Source of the DNA: Acidimicrobiia bacterium
GTDB lineage: Bacteria > Actinomycetota > Acidimicrobiia > Acidimicrobiales > Bin134
NCBI GenBank assembly: GCA_022822265.1
Contig: JAJECA010000002.1
Location: 1-64,000 of the forward strand
Direction of reading: 5' to 3'
Length of the DNA stretch: 64,000 bases
Shown here: in pieces, positions 49,756 to 58,241 of the stretch
Numbering within the stretch: position 1 is the first letter of the stretch
Layout of the letters: the number at the start of each line of letters is the position of its first letter
Translations under genes and position numbers: made by a program
Notes under the pieces: model-generated
The model's database searches: none
The model's input: the letters and a program-made list of their open reading frames with translations, nothing else
What the model was told of the DNA's origin: nothing

Positions 49756-50703
49756 ATGACGACTGTCGTTGTGCTGGGCGCAGGGGCCCTGGGGTCGGTA
49801 TACGGCGCGTGGTTCGCCGAGGCAGGCGCCGAGGTCATGCTGGTGGCGCGACCGGCCCACGCCGGTGCGGTGAACCGGAGCGGGCTGCGGATTGACGAAC
49901 GGCCTCCGGTGAAGGTCCGAGCGATCACTGATCCGGCCGAGGCGGGCGACTGCGACATTCTCCTGCTGGCCAGCAAGGCCTTCGACAACCCCGAATTGCT
50001 GGGCGGCTACCGAGGGTCGGCCCAAGCCGCCTTCTCGGTTCAAAACGGAGTGCGCCAAGCTGAGCCGCTGGTGGCCCGCTTCGGCTCGGCCGCGGTGGGC
50101 TGCGTTTCGCTGGTGGGCGGCACGCTGGGCGAGCCCGGCCACGCCCATCACTCCTTTGACGGCCCCACCCTGCTGGGCGACTTGGCCACTACCGCGCCAG
50201 GTACGTCGGCGACCATCGCCGAGGCCTTGCCGGGGCGCAAACTGGAGGTACACGACGACATCTCGCCCGCCCTGTGGTCCAAAGGGGTATTGGCCGCCGC
50301 CGCCATGGGAGTGGTGGGGCTGACCCGGCTGGTGTACCACCGGATCTTCTTGATGCCCGAGACTCGGGATGTGTTCTACGACCTGGCTTGCGAGGGGGCC
50401 GCAATTGCTGCGGCCGAGGGCGTGGAATTGATCGATGGGCACGGGCCGTTCCAGATCAGGGCGCTTACCCAGGAGAGCCGGGCCGAGGCCCATAAGCGGC
50501 TTGCTGCGGTGGGCGAACGGATGGAGGCGGCCGGGGAGACCGAGGTGCGGGTATCTATATTGCAGAGCATCGACCGAGGCCGGCCGTTCGAGGTGCAGGC
50601 GGTGTTCGGCGATTTGGTGGCCATCGCCGATGGCCACGGGCTCGAAGTGCCCACGCTGCGGGCCGTTACCCGGCTGCTCACCGCGGCCACGCCAGGGGGA
50701 TGA
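49756..50703 (+). CDS. ketopantoate reductase-like (ApbA/PanE family) dehydrogenase
   Basis: 315 residues. VVVLGAGALGSVYGAWFAEAG is the NADP Rossmann motif; ILLLASKAFDNPE, SVQNGVRQAEPL with conserved Asn, and LWSKGVLAAAAMGVVGLTRL with the catalytic Lys follow. It could reduce ketopantoate or another 2-oxo acid. Its neighbour, seven bases on, is an FMN 2-hydroxyacid dehydrogenase, so a role in 2-hydroxyacid metabolism is at least as likely as pantothenate synthesis. Confidence 0.85.
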   Translation: MTTVVVLGAGALGSVYGAWFAEAGAEVMLVARPAHAGAVNRSGLRIDERPPVKVRAITDPAEAGDCDILLLASKAFDNPELLGGYRGSAQAAFSVQNGVRQAEPLVARFGSAAVGCVSLVGGTLGEPGHAHHSFDGPTLLGDLATTAPGTSATIAEALPGRKLEVHDDISPALWSKGVLAAAAMGVVGLTRLVYHRIFLMPETRDVFYDLACEGAAIAAAEGVELIDGHGPFQIRALTQESRAEAHKRLAAVGERMEAAGETEVRVSILQSIDRGRPFEVQAVFGDLVAIADGHGLEVPTLRAVTRLLTAATPGG

Positions 50704-50710
50704 CGAGCAG

Positions 50711-51898
50711 ATGAAGCTGCGAGAACTGAGCCGGATGCTGGCCCGAGCCCCCAAGGGTGCGGCCCGGTGGCACACCTACGCCGACTTTCGAGAGGAAGCA
50801 CGGCGGCGGCTGCCCAAGATGGTGTTCGAGTTTGTGGAGGGCGGTGCCGAGGGCGAGCTGACCATCGCCGCCAACCGGTCAGCCATCGACAAAGTGGATC
50901 TGGCCCCGAACTATCTGGTGGACGTGGCCAACCGCGACGTGTCCACCACCGTGCTGGGCCAGCCGGTGTCGCTGCCATTCCTGTTGGCTCCGGCCGGGCT
51001 GGCCACGCTGGTGCATCGCGAAGGCGAGCTGGCCGCAGCCCGGGCAGCTGCCGCGGCGGGCACCGTGTTCGCGGTGAGCACCGGCTCGGGCTACTCCCTG
51101 GAGGACATCGCGGCGGCGGCCCCCAACTGCCGGCGGTGGTTCCAGCTCTATCTGTGGAAAAGCCCCGAGGTGGTGCAGTCGCTGGTGAATCGGGCCCGAG
51201 ACGCGGACTATGAGGCATTGGTGCTGACGGTGGACGTGCCGGTGGTGGGCAAGCGGGAGCGCGACCTGCGCAATGGGATGTCGCTTCCCCCTCGCATCCG
51301 GTTGAACAGCGCTCTGGACACGGCCCGGCGGCTGCGGTGGCTGCGCCAACTGGTTACCGGCCCCGACATCACCTTCGGCAGCCTGGTGGAGCTGGGCATC
51401 GGCGACGACGCCAGTGCCATCGGGGCCTATGTGGACCGGGAGCTGGCTGATCCGTCGCGCACCTGGGACGACCTGGCGTGGCTGCGGCGGGAGTGGGACG
51501 GCCCGCTGTTAATCAAAGGCGTGATCTCGGTGGCCGATGCCGAGGCTGCGGTGAACTGGGGGGCCGACGGTGTGATCGTGTCCAACCACGGCGGGCGCCA
51601 ACTCGACTCGGTGCCGGGGGCTTTCGCCGTGCTCCCCCAGATAGCCGAGGCGGTGGGCGACAAAGCCGAGGTTTTGGTGGACGGCGGTTGCCAGCGGGGC
51701 GCCGACGTGGTGAAGGCACGAGCCCTGGGCGCCCAGGCCGCTATGGGCGGGCGAAGCTGGTTCTGGGGTTTGGCCGCAGCCGGCGAGGCCGGAGTGGCCC
51801 GGATGCTCGACATCTACCGCGCCGACATCGACCGCACATTGGCCCTGGTGGGCCGCCCCCGCTTCGACGACATCGGCCCCGATCTGGTGGCCAAATAG
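50711..51898 (+). CDS. FMN-dependent alpha-hydroxyacid dehydrogenase
   Basis: 395 residues from ATG 50711. FREEARRRLPKMVFEFVEGGAEGELT, LAPAGLATLVHREGELAAARAA, LTVDVPVVGKRERDLRNG, LIKGVISVADAEAAVNWG and the active-site SNHGGRQLDSVPGAF mark the LldD/glycolate oxidase family. Oxidises L-2-hydroxyacids such as lactate or mandelate to 2-oxoacids. Lactate is a fair guess but not proven. It precedes an amino-acid-type ABC transporter. Confidence 0.9.
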   Translation: MKLRELSRMLARAPKGAARWHTYADFREEARRRLPKMVFEFVEGGAEGELTIAANRSAIDKVDLAPNYLVDVANRDVSTTVLGQPVSLPFLLAPAGLATLVHREGELAAARAAAAAGTVFAVSTGSGYSLEDIAAAAPNCRRWFQLYLWKSPEVVQSLVNRARDADYEALVLTVDVPVVGKRERDLRNGMSLPPRIRLNSALDTARRLRWLRQLVTGPDITFGSLVELGIGDDASAIGAYVDRELADPSRTWDDLAWLRREWDGPLLIKGVISVADAEAAVNWGADGVIVSNHGGRQLDSVPGAFAVLPQIAEAVGDKAEVLVDGGCQRGADVVKARALGAQAAMGGRSWFWGLAAAGEAGVARMLDIYRADIDRTLALVGRPRFDDIGPDLVAK

Positions 51899-51995
51899 AC
51901 CGGCGAACTTCCGGCATTTGCTACCGCCAAGGCAGCGACTGGCCGCGCTACGCTGATTGGCGAAAATTCAAGAACATTTGAGGGGAAGGCCTGTA

Positions 51996-53393
51996 ATGAA
52001 CCGATTTGGAATTCTCACTAAGGCTCGCCAAAAGCGGCGCGGCATCCCGCTTTTACTTGCGCTGCTGGCGGTGTTCTCGCTTCTGGCCATGAGTTGCGGC
52101 AACGACGATGACGATGCGCCAGCGGCCCCGGAGGCCACTGCGGCACCAGAGGCCACCCAAGCACCGGCGGCCCCTGAGCCCACCGAAGCGCCTGCGCCCG
52201 ATCCCCGGGGCGATGCTCTGGGCGACGGCTCGCTCGGCATTGTCACCGTTTCCACTGGCGAGGGCATCCAGATCCGCTCGCTCAACGCCATCAGCGGCCC
52301 GGTTGCCTTCTTGGGCCTCCCCAACCAGCGAGGCGTCGAGCTGGCCATTGCCGACTATGGGGATATCCACGGCTTTTCCGTGGACCTCGGCACCCCCCTC
52401 GACGACCTCTGCTCGGCCGAGGGCGGTCAGGCTGCGGCCCAAACGATTGTGGCCGACGAGCAGGTGATCGGTGTGGTGGGCACCTCGTGCAGCGGGGCCG
52501 CGGTGGCCGCCTCCCCGCTGGTCACCCAGGCGGGCATGGTCATGATCTCGCCGTCCAACACCTCTCCCGCACTCACCTCCGACTTCGAGGGCAATCCCGG
52601 TGAGAGCTACAACGTTGGCTACTACCGCACCGCCCACAACGACTTGGTGCAGGGCGCGGCCATGGCCAACTTTGTATTCTCGGAGCTCGGGATATCCGCC
52701 GCCGCCGCCTTGCACGATGGCGATCCCTACACCCAGGGACTAGCCCAAGCCTTCAGCAACGCCTACGAGGAAGTCGGGGGTACCACCACCGGCATCGTCG
52801 GCATCAACAAGGGCGACACCGATATGGTGCCCGCCCTCACCGAGTTGGCCACCGGATCGCCCGGTGCGTTGTTCTTCCCCATCTTCCCGCCCGAAGGCGA
52901 CCACGTGGCCGCGCAAGCCCCCACTGTCTCGGGCCTGGAGGGCACCCAGCTGCTCGCCGCCGACGGCATGCTTGTGGACGGCTTCCTGGAGCTGGCCGAC
53001 TCCGAGGGCATGTACTTCTCTGGTCCCGACCTCAGGTTCGGCTCCAATGTGAACCAGGGCACTGGGCGCAACGCCGACCAGATCTTGGCCGCCTATGAGG
53101 CGGCCTATGGCGAGTTGCCCTCTGCTGCCTTCTGGGGCCACTCCTACGACGCCGCCACCCTGCTGCTGGACGCCATCGCGGCCGCATCCTGGGTGGAAGA
53201 CGGCGACCTGCACATCGACCGAGCTGGCGTCCGCCAGTACCTCAGCGAGGTGAGCGGCTACAGCGGCGTCACCGGATCGCTGAGCTGCGACGACTTCGGC
53301 GACTGCGCATCCCAGAAGATCACGGTGATCCACCACGAAAGCGCGGCCGACATCGAGGCCAGCAAGAACAACGTCGTTTACGCGTACCCCTAG
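51996..53393 (+). CDS. branched-chain amino-acid-type ABC transporter substrate-binding lipoprotein
   Basis: 465 residues from ATG 51996, preceded by GAGGGGAAGG. Signal peptide to the lipobox LLAMSC, then a Glu/Ala/Pro-rich linker. The type I periplasmic-binding fold shows PNQRGVELAIADYG, QTIVADEQVIGVVGTSCSGAAVAASPLV and MVMISPSNTSPALT. First gene of a complete five-gene transporter. True ligand unknown: this family binds amino acids, amides, urea and aromatic acids. Confidence 0.9.
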   Translation: MNRFGILTKARQKRRGIPLLLALLAVFSLLAMSCGNDDDDAPAAPEATAAPEATQAPAAPEPTEAPAPDPRGDALGDGSLGIVTVSTGEGIQIRSLNAISGPVAFLGLPNQRGVELAIADYGDIHGFSVDLGTPLDDLCSAEGGQAAAQTIVADEQVIGVVGTSCSGAAVAASPLVTQAGMVMISPSNTSPALTSDFEGNPGESYNVGYYRTAHNDLVQGAAMANFVFSELGISAAAALHDGDPYTQGLAQAFSNAYEEVGGTTTGIVGINKGDTDMVPALTELATGSPGALFFPIFPPEGDHVAAQAPTVSGLEGTQLLAADGMLVDGFLELADSEGMYFSGPDLRFGSNVNQGTGRNADQILAAYEAAYGELPSAAFWGHSYDAATLLLDAIAAASWVEDGDLHIDRAGVRQYLSEVSGYSGVTGSLSCDDFGDCASQKITVIHHESAADIEASKNNVVYAYP

Positions 53394-53426
53394 GGTGATG
53401 CGCGGATAGGTGCCCTAGGCGGCTCG

Positions 53427-54533
53427 ATGCAGCTGACTGCCAAGCAACGCACTCGGGTCGACTGGTTCCTCACCATCCTGCGGGTTGCCGCGCTGGTGCT
53501 CATCGGCGCGGGCCTGGTGGCATTCGTCGCCCAGGTGGTGGACAGCAACAACCCCTTTGCCCGCTGGGCCAACCCCGACGCCATCAACCTGACCGGGAGG
53601 CAGTTCCGGGATCTGGTGGTGGCCGGTCTGGCCCAAGGGGCCATGTACGGACTCATCGCCCTGGGCTACTCGATGGTGTACGGGGTGCTGGGGTTCATCA
53701 ACTTTGCCCACGGTGAGGTGTTCATGATCGGTGCGGTCACCGGGGCGATCACCTCCAGCAAGCTGGCCGAGGCGGGCGCCTGGGAGGACAACTTCGTGCT
53801 CTGCCTCCTGCTGGTGGTGGTGCTGTCAATGGTGGTCTGCACGATCACTGCGGTGATCATGGAGCGGGTTGCCTACCGCCCGTTGCGGGGAAAACCCCGG
53901 CTCATCCCGCTCATCACGTCTATCGGGGTGTCGTTTTTCCTCCAGAACTTCATCTTGGTTCTGCTCGGCCCTGGCACGAAGACCTACCCGAGAATGCCCG
54001 AATGGCTCACCGAGAAGCGGACATTTTTGGAGATCCAGGGCACCCGGCTCTTGGTGTTGGCGGCGGCGGCGGTGGCCATGGTGGGGCTGTGGTATCTGGT
54101 GGAGCGGACCAAGACCGGAAAGGCCATGCGGGCGGTAGCTGAGGACGCCGAAATCGCCTCGCTCATGGGGATCGACGTGAACCGGGTGATCGTGAAGACA
54201 TTTGCCGTCGGCGGGGCCATGGCGGGGGTGGCCGGCATCCTGTGGGGGCTGTTGTTCAATAGCGTGCTCCACACTGCCGGGTTCTTGCCGGGAATCAAGG
54301 CATTCAGCGCCGCGGTGGTGGGCGGGATCGGCAACCTGGGAGGGTCGATGGCCGGAGGCCTCACCATCGGGGTGGCCGAGTCTTTAGGCCCGCTGGTGAT
54401 CCTTGAGCCGCTGGGGGTGAGCGGACCCTCGCAACTCCGTGATGCGGTGGCCTTTTCAGTGCTCATCATCGTGCTGCTGGTGCGGCCCAGCGGCATTTTC
54501 GGCGAGCGCCTCCCCTCGGAGGAACGGACATGA
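53427..54533 (+). CDS. livH: ABC transporter permease, LivH type
   Basis: 368 residues. After an extra N-terminal helix (about 15-37) comes the standard core: LAQGAMYGLIALGYSMVYGVLGFINFAHGEVFMIGA, the EAA-like loop AMRAVAEDAEIASLMGIDVNRVI, and IKAFSAAVVGGIGNLGGSMAGG. Its stop overlaps the next permease by four bases. Confidence 0.92.
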   Translation: MQLTAKQRTRVDWFLTILRVAALVLIGAGLVAFVAQVVDSNNPFARWANPDAINLTGRQFRDLVVAGLAQGAMYGLIALGYSMVYGVLGFINFAHGEVFMIGAVTGAITSSKLAEAGAWEDNFVLCLLLVVVLSMVVCTITAVIMERVAYRPLRGKPRLIPLITSIGVSFFLQNFILVLLGPGTKTYPRMPEWLTEKRTFLEIQGTRLLVLAAAAVAMVGLWYLVERTKTGKAMRAVAEDAEIASLMGIDVNRVIVKTFAVGGAMAGVAGILWGLLFNSVLHTAGFLPGIKAFSAAVVGGIGNLGGSMAGGLTIGVAESLGPLVILEPLGVSGPSQLRDAVAFSVLIIVLLVRPSGIFGERLPSEERT

Positions 54534-56419
54534 CCGCGGTTGCCGACCCCATGGCTGCATCGACCGGCGACACGGTACCCGAGACAGTCCGGCGGCGGCG
54601 CGTGCTGGACCAAAACTGGCGAGAGCTGTTGAAGGTGGGGGCCATCTTGATGGTCGGCCAAGTGTTTATCGCTTTGTCTGGCATGCCGGTCTCGTTCGAC
54701 CGGCGCCTCATCATCGACCCGATACTGAGCCTCGGCTATCTGTCGCTGCTGTGGCTGCCGCTGGTGGTGGGCTACGCAGTGGGCCGCGAGCAGGCGTTGG
54801 AGGGGATGATGGCCTATACAAAGGGCGGACGGGAAGTGCTGGCCGGCGCAATAACCGGTGTGTTGGGCAATCTCGGCCTCACCTTGCTGGTGGTGGGCAT
54901 CACCCACTTCGACATCCGCGATCCGCTGGTCAACTGGAGTCCGCAGCTTCTCGAACTGCTGGAATTCGAGCAGTCGGTTTGGTTCGGTGCGCTGATCTGG
55001 CTGGGCATTGGCGCCGCCACCGGGGCGGCGGGCGGGGGTCTCCACTGGGTGGGGGCTCGAAACAGACGAACCGTGATCACGGTCATTGCCGCGGTGTCCA
55101 GCGCGGCGGTGCTCGAGAGCGTGATCACCGACCTGGCCCAGGGATTCCACATCGAGGCGGTTGCGAACTGGCTTTACGCACCGAAGCGAGGACTCACTTC
55201 CCCGGCCGCCGCAGTAGTGGCCGGAGCCACCATTTTGGCGGTGAACGCAATCTCGGCCCTTCGAGCGAGAGCGGCTCACCGACTGGTCAGTGCGGCCGAA
55301 GCGTCCCCGACCGAGTCGGGATCGACCAGAGGTGGTCGGCTTTCTCCAAGGAGGCTGGCGGGCTTCGCCCTCACTGTGGCGGCCGTCATCGTGCTCCCCC
55401 TGTTCTTGGGCCGGCTGACCAACGAGTTGCTGGCCAATGTGGGGCTGTTCATTTTGCTGGCACTAGGCCTCAACATCATCGTGGGGCTGGCTGGAATCCT
55501 CGACTTGGGCTATGTGGCTTTCTTCGCGGTGGGGGGCTACAGCGTGGCCGTGCTCACCTCACCGGGATCGCCCCGATTCAGCCCGGAGATGCCCTGGATT
55601 GGCGCTCTGTTCATCGCCATGCTGTTGGCCGGGCTGGTGGGACTTTTCATCGGCGCCCCGGTGATCCGGATGCGGGGCGACTATTTGGCCGTGGTCACCT
55701 TGGGATTCGGCGAGATCATCCGCATCCTGTTGCTGTCGGACTGGCTCTCGGGGACATTCAACGGAGCCCAGGGAATCATCAACATTCCCGGCGTGGAGAT
55801 ATTCGGACTAACCACGGTGCGGGGGTTCGAGCCCCGGTCGGTGCTCTACCTGGTGCTGTTCTTCTGCGCCATCGCCATCTACGTCTCGTGGCGGCTGGAG
55901 AATTCCCGGATCGGCCGAGCCTGGATGGCCATTCGGGAGGACGAGAGCGTGGCCGAGGCCATGGGAGTGGACACGGTGAGCGCCAAGCTCATGGCATTTG
56001 TCACCGGCGCGGTGCTGGGATCGTTCAGCGGTGCCATCTTGTCGGCCAAAGTGGGGTCGATCTTCCCCCACAGCTTCGCCATCATCGTGTCGATCGTGAT
56101 TCTTGTGGTGGTGATCTTCGGGGGCATGGGCAACATCGCGGGAGTCATCGCAGGAGCGGCGGTACTCATCGGGGTGTTGGGCGGGCCCAACCAGCCGGGG
56201 CTGCTCCAAGAATTTGCCGAGTTCAAGATCTTGATCTACGGCGCGTTGCTGGTGTGGATGATGCTTCAGCGATCCGAGGGGCTGATTCCCAGCGTGCGCA
56301 GGGCCCGCGAACTGCATACCGACGAGCTCAACCAGGATGCCTGGCTGCGTGCTCAAGCAGATGAGGCTGATGATGCAAGCAACCCCGGCGTTCTAGATGG
56401 ACAAGGGCCGCGGCCATGA
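54530..56419 (+). CDS. livM: ABC transporter permease, LivM type with long N-terminal membrane extension
   Basis: 629 residues, roughly twice the usual LivM. The LivM core begins near residue 270: GLFILLALGLNIIVGLAGILDLGYVAFFAVGGYSV, IRMRGDYLAVVTLGFGEIIRI, AWMAIREDESVAEAMGVD, VVVIFGGMGNIAGVIAGA. The first 265 residues add about six more hydrophobic helices with short loops and no motif I know. Stop overlaps livG by four bases. Confidence 0.9.
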   Translation: MTAVADPMAASTGDTVPETVRRRRVLDQNWRELLKVGAILMVGQVFIALSGMPVSFDRRLIIDPILSLGYLSLLWLPLVVGYAVGREQALEGMMAYTKGGREVLAGAITGVLGNLGLTLLVVGITHFDIRDPLVNWSPQLLELLEFEQSVWFGALIWLGIGAATGAAGGGLHWVGARNRRTVITVIAAVSSAAVLESVITDLAQGFHIEAVANWLYAPKRGLTSPAAAVVAGATILAVNAISALRARAAHRLVSAAEASPTESGSTRGGRLSPRRLAGFALTVAAVIVLPLFLGRLTNELLANVGLFILLALGLNIIVGLAGILDLGYVAFFAVGGYSVAVLTSPGSPRFSPEMPWIGALFIAMLLAGLVGLFIGAPVIRMRGDYLAVVTLGFGEIIRILLLSDWLSGTFNGAQGIINIPGVEIFGLTTVRGFEPRSVLYLVLFFCAIAIYVSWRLENSRIGRAWMAIREDESVAEAMGVDTVSAKLMAFVTGAVLGSFSGAILSAKVGSIFPHSFAIIVSIVILVVVIFGGMGNIAGVIAGAAVLIGVLGGPNQPGLLQEFAEFKILIYGALLVWMMLQRSEGLIPSVRRARELHTDELNQDAWLRAQADEADDASNPGVLDGQGPRP

Positions 56420-57207
56420 GCTCTCCTCCCATGCTGGAGATCGCCGGGCTGCACGTGGTGTTCGGCGGTCTGCACGCCCTGAGCGATCTGGACTTCGCCG
56501 TGGAGGAGGGCGAGATCGTTGCGGTGATCGGCCCCAACGGAGCGGGCAAGACAACTTTCTTCAACGTGGTCAGCGGCATGGTGAAGCCCACCCAGGGCCA
56601 GATCTACTTTGAGGGCCGCTCACTTCTCGGGCTCGACCCCAACAAGATCACAGCCCGGGGTATAGCCCGCACCTTCCAGAACGTGCGGCTATTTGCCAAC
56701 ATGACCGTGCTGGAGAATGTGATGGTGTCCCAACACTGCCGCACCCGCCAGCGGATGCTCGATGCCCTGCTCTATACCTCCAGGTTCCGTCGGGAAGAAG
56801 AGCAAGTGCGCGCTCGGGGCAAGGAGGTGCTGGGCTTCTTCGGCACCCGCCTCACCGGGTACCGATTCGACCAGCCGGCCTCGGTGCTGTCGTACGCCAA
56901 CCGCCGCCGCCTGGAGATCGCCCGAGCCATGGCCACCAGCCCCAAGCTGCTTCTGTTGGACGAGCCGGTGGCCGGCATGAACCCAGTGGAGTCGGCCGAA
57001 CTAACCCAGCTAATCGGCAAGCTGCGCGACGAGATGGGCTACACGATTGTGCTCATCGAGCACGACATGTCGGTGGTGCGGGACATATCCGATCGGGTGG
57101 TGGTGTTGGACCACGGCGAGGCCATCGCCCGGGGCACCTACGCCGAGGTGTCGGCCGACCCGCAGGTGATCGAGGCCTATTTGGGCCGGGCGGCCGACGG
57201 GAACTGA
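56416..57207 (+). CDS. livG: ABC transporter ATP-binding protein, LivG type
   Basis: 263 residues. Walker A GPNGAGKTTFF, Q-loop GIARTFQNVRLFANMTVLENVMV, Walker B LLLLDEPVAGMNP and the switch His in VLIEHDMSVV are intact. The signature is VLSYANRRRLEIARAM where relatives have LSYGQQRRLEIARA, so the signature glycine is replaced by alanine. Works with LivF as a heterodimeric motor. Confidence 0.93.
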   Translation: MSSPPMLEIAGLHVVFGGLHALSDLDFAVEEGEIVAVIGPNGAGKTTFFNVVSGMVKPTQGQIYFEGRSLLGLDPNKITARGIARTFQNVRLFANMTVLENVMVSQHCRTRQRMLDALLYTSRFRREEEQVRARGKEVLGFFGTRLTGYRFDQPASVLSYANRRRLEIARAMATSPKLLLLDEPVAGMNPVESAELTQLIGKLRDEMGYTIVLIEHDMSVVRDISDRVVVLDHGEAIARGTYAEVSADPQVIEAYLGRAADGN

Positions 57208-57214
57208 GCAGACG

Positions 57215-57997
57215 ATGAGCCCGGATGTGCCCGCCACCAATACACCGGCTTCGGATCAGCCTGCGTCCCCCCGGGCTGAGCCGGTGCTGGAGTTGCGGGG
57301 GGTGAACACCCACTACGGCGCGGTCCACATCCTCAAAGACGTGGACCTGGCCATCTACTCGGGCGAGCTGGTGTGCCTTTTGGGCGGAAACGCCAGCGGC
57401 AAGTCGACCACGCTGCGGACCATTCTCGGCTTGGTGACGCCAACCACCGGCGATGTGGTGCTCGAAGGGCAGGTAGTGACTCATCAACCCACCCGCGAGC
57501 GGGTGGCGCTCGGGGTGACGATGGTGCCCGAGAACCGCCGGCTGTTCAAGCGCCTGACCGTGCGCGAGAACCTCGACCTCGGCGCCTACCTGCGCACCGA
57601 CTCCGATCAGATCGCGGCCGACATGGAGCAGATTTTCGAGCTGTTCCCCCGGGTCAAAGAGCGGATCAACCAGAAGTCGGGAACGCTGTCGGGCGGCGAG
57701 CAGCAGATGGTGGCCATCGGCCGGGCGCTGATGGCCAACCCGAGGGTGCTGTTGATGGACGAGCCCTCTATGGGCCTGGCCCCTGCACTGGTGCAGCAGA
57801 ACTTCGAGCTCATCCAGCAGATCCACGAAGCCGGGCTGACCGTGTTCATGGTGGAGCAGAACGCCAACATGGCCCTGTCGATTGCCGACCGGGGCTGGGT
57901 GCTGCAAACCGGCCGGGTGGTGCTCGACGACACCGCCGAGAACCTCTTGGCCCACCCCGACCTGCAAGCCTCCTACCTCGGCACCGCCGAGCAGTAG
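57215..57997 (+). CDS. livF: ABC transporter ATP-binding protein, LivF type
   Basis: 260 residues. Walker A GGNASGKSTTLR (Asn-Ala-Ser in place of Asn-Gly-Ala), MVPENRRLFKRLTVRENLDLGAYL, canonical signature LSGGEQQMVAIGRALM, Walker B LLMDEPSMGLAP, and VEQNANMALSIADRGWVL. About 20 extra N-terminal residues. Last gene of the transporter; short GC-rich repeats follow its stop. Confidence 0.93.
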   Translation: MSPDVPATNTPASDQPASPRAEPVLELRGVNTHYGAVHILKDVDLAIYSGELVCLLGGNASGKSTTLRTILGLVTPTTGDVVLEGQVVTHQPTRERVALGVTMVPENRRLFKRLTVRENLDLGAYLRTDSDQIAADMEQIFELFPRVKERINQKSGTLSGGEQQMVAIGRALMANPRVLLMDEPSMGLAPALVQQNFELIQQIHEAGLTVFMVEQNANMALSIADRGWVLQTGRVVLDDTAENLLAHPDLQASYLGTAEQ

Positions 57998-58241
57998 GCA
58001 CCACTCCACGCGGCCAGCACACTCAGGCCAGCGCGCCCGCGTCAGAGCGCCCGCGCTGCGCACACGCTGGGAATCTTGGGGATTGCCCTTCCGAGATACT
58101 TGTTGTTGCGCTAGCATGATCCCTGCCGCTTTGTAGGGGGTACTTACCCGGTAATTCGGGTTCGGACCAGGGCATGCGGATTTCATAACAGGCTCTGCGC
58201 TTTTAGGTGCCAAGGCCTGGGGAAATCTGAAGGAGCCTCAG
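57998..58241. other. 244-base gap with short direct repeats, no gene seen
   Basis: Next to livF, GGCCAGC is repeated (58012, 58026) and GCGCCCGCG is repeated at a 14-base interval (58033, 58047). Further on, a small inverted repeat ACCCG-GTAATT-CGGGT lies at 58146-58161, and AAGGAG before 58242 serves the next gene. I see no ORF, RNA gene, T-tailed hairpin or convincing promoter boxes. Confidence 0.4.
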
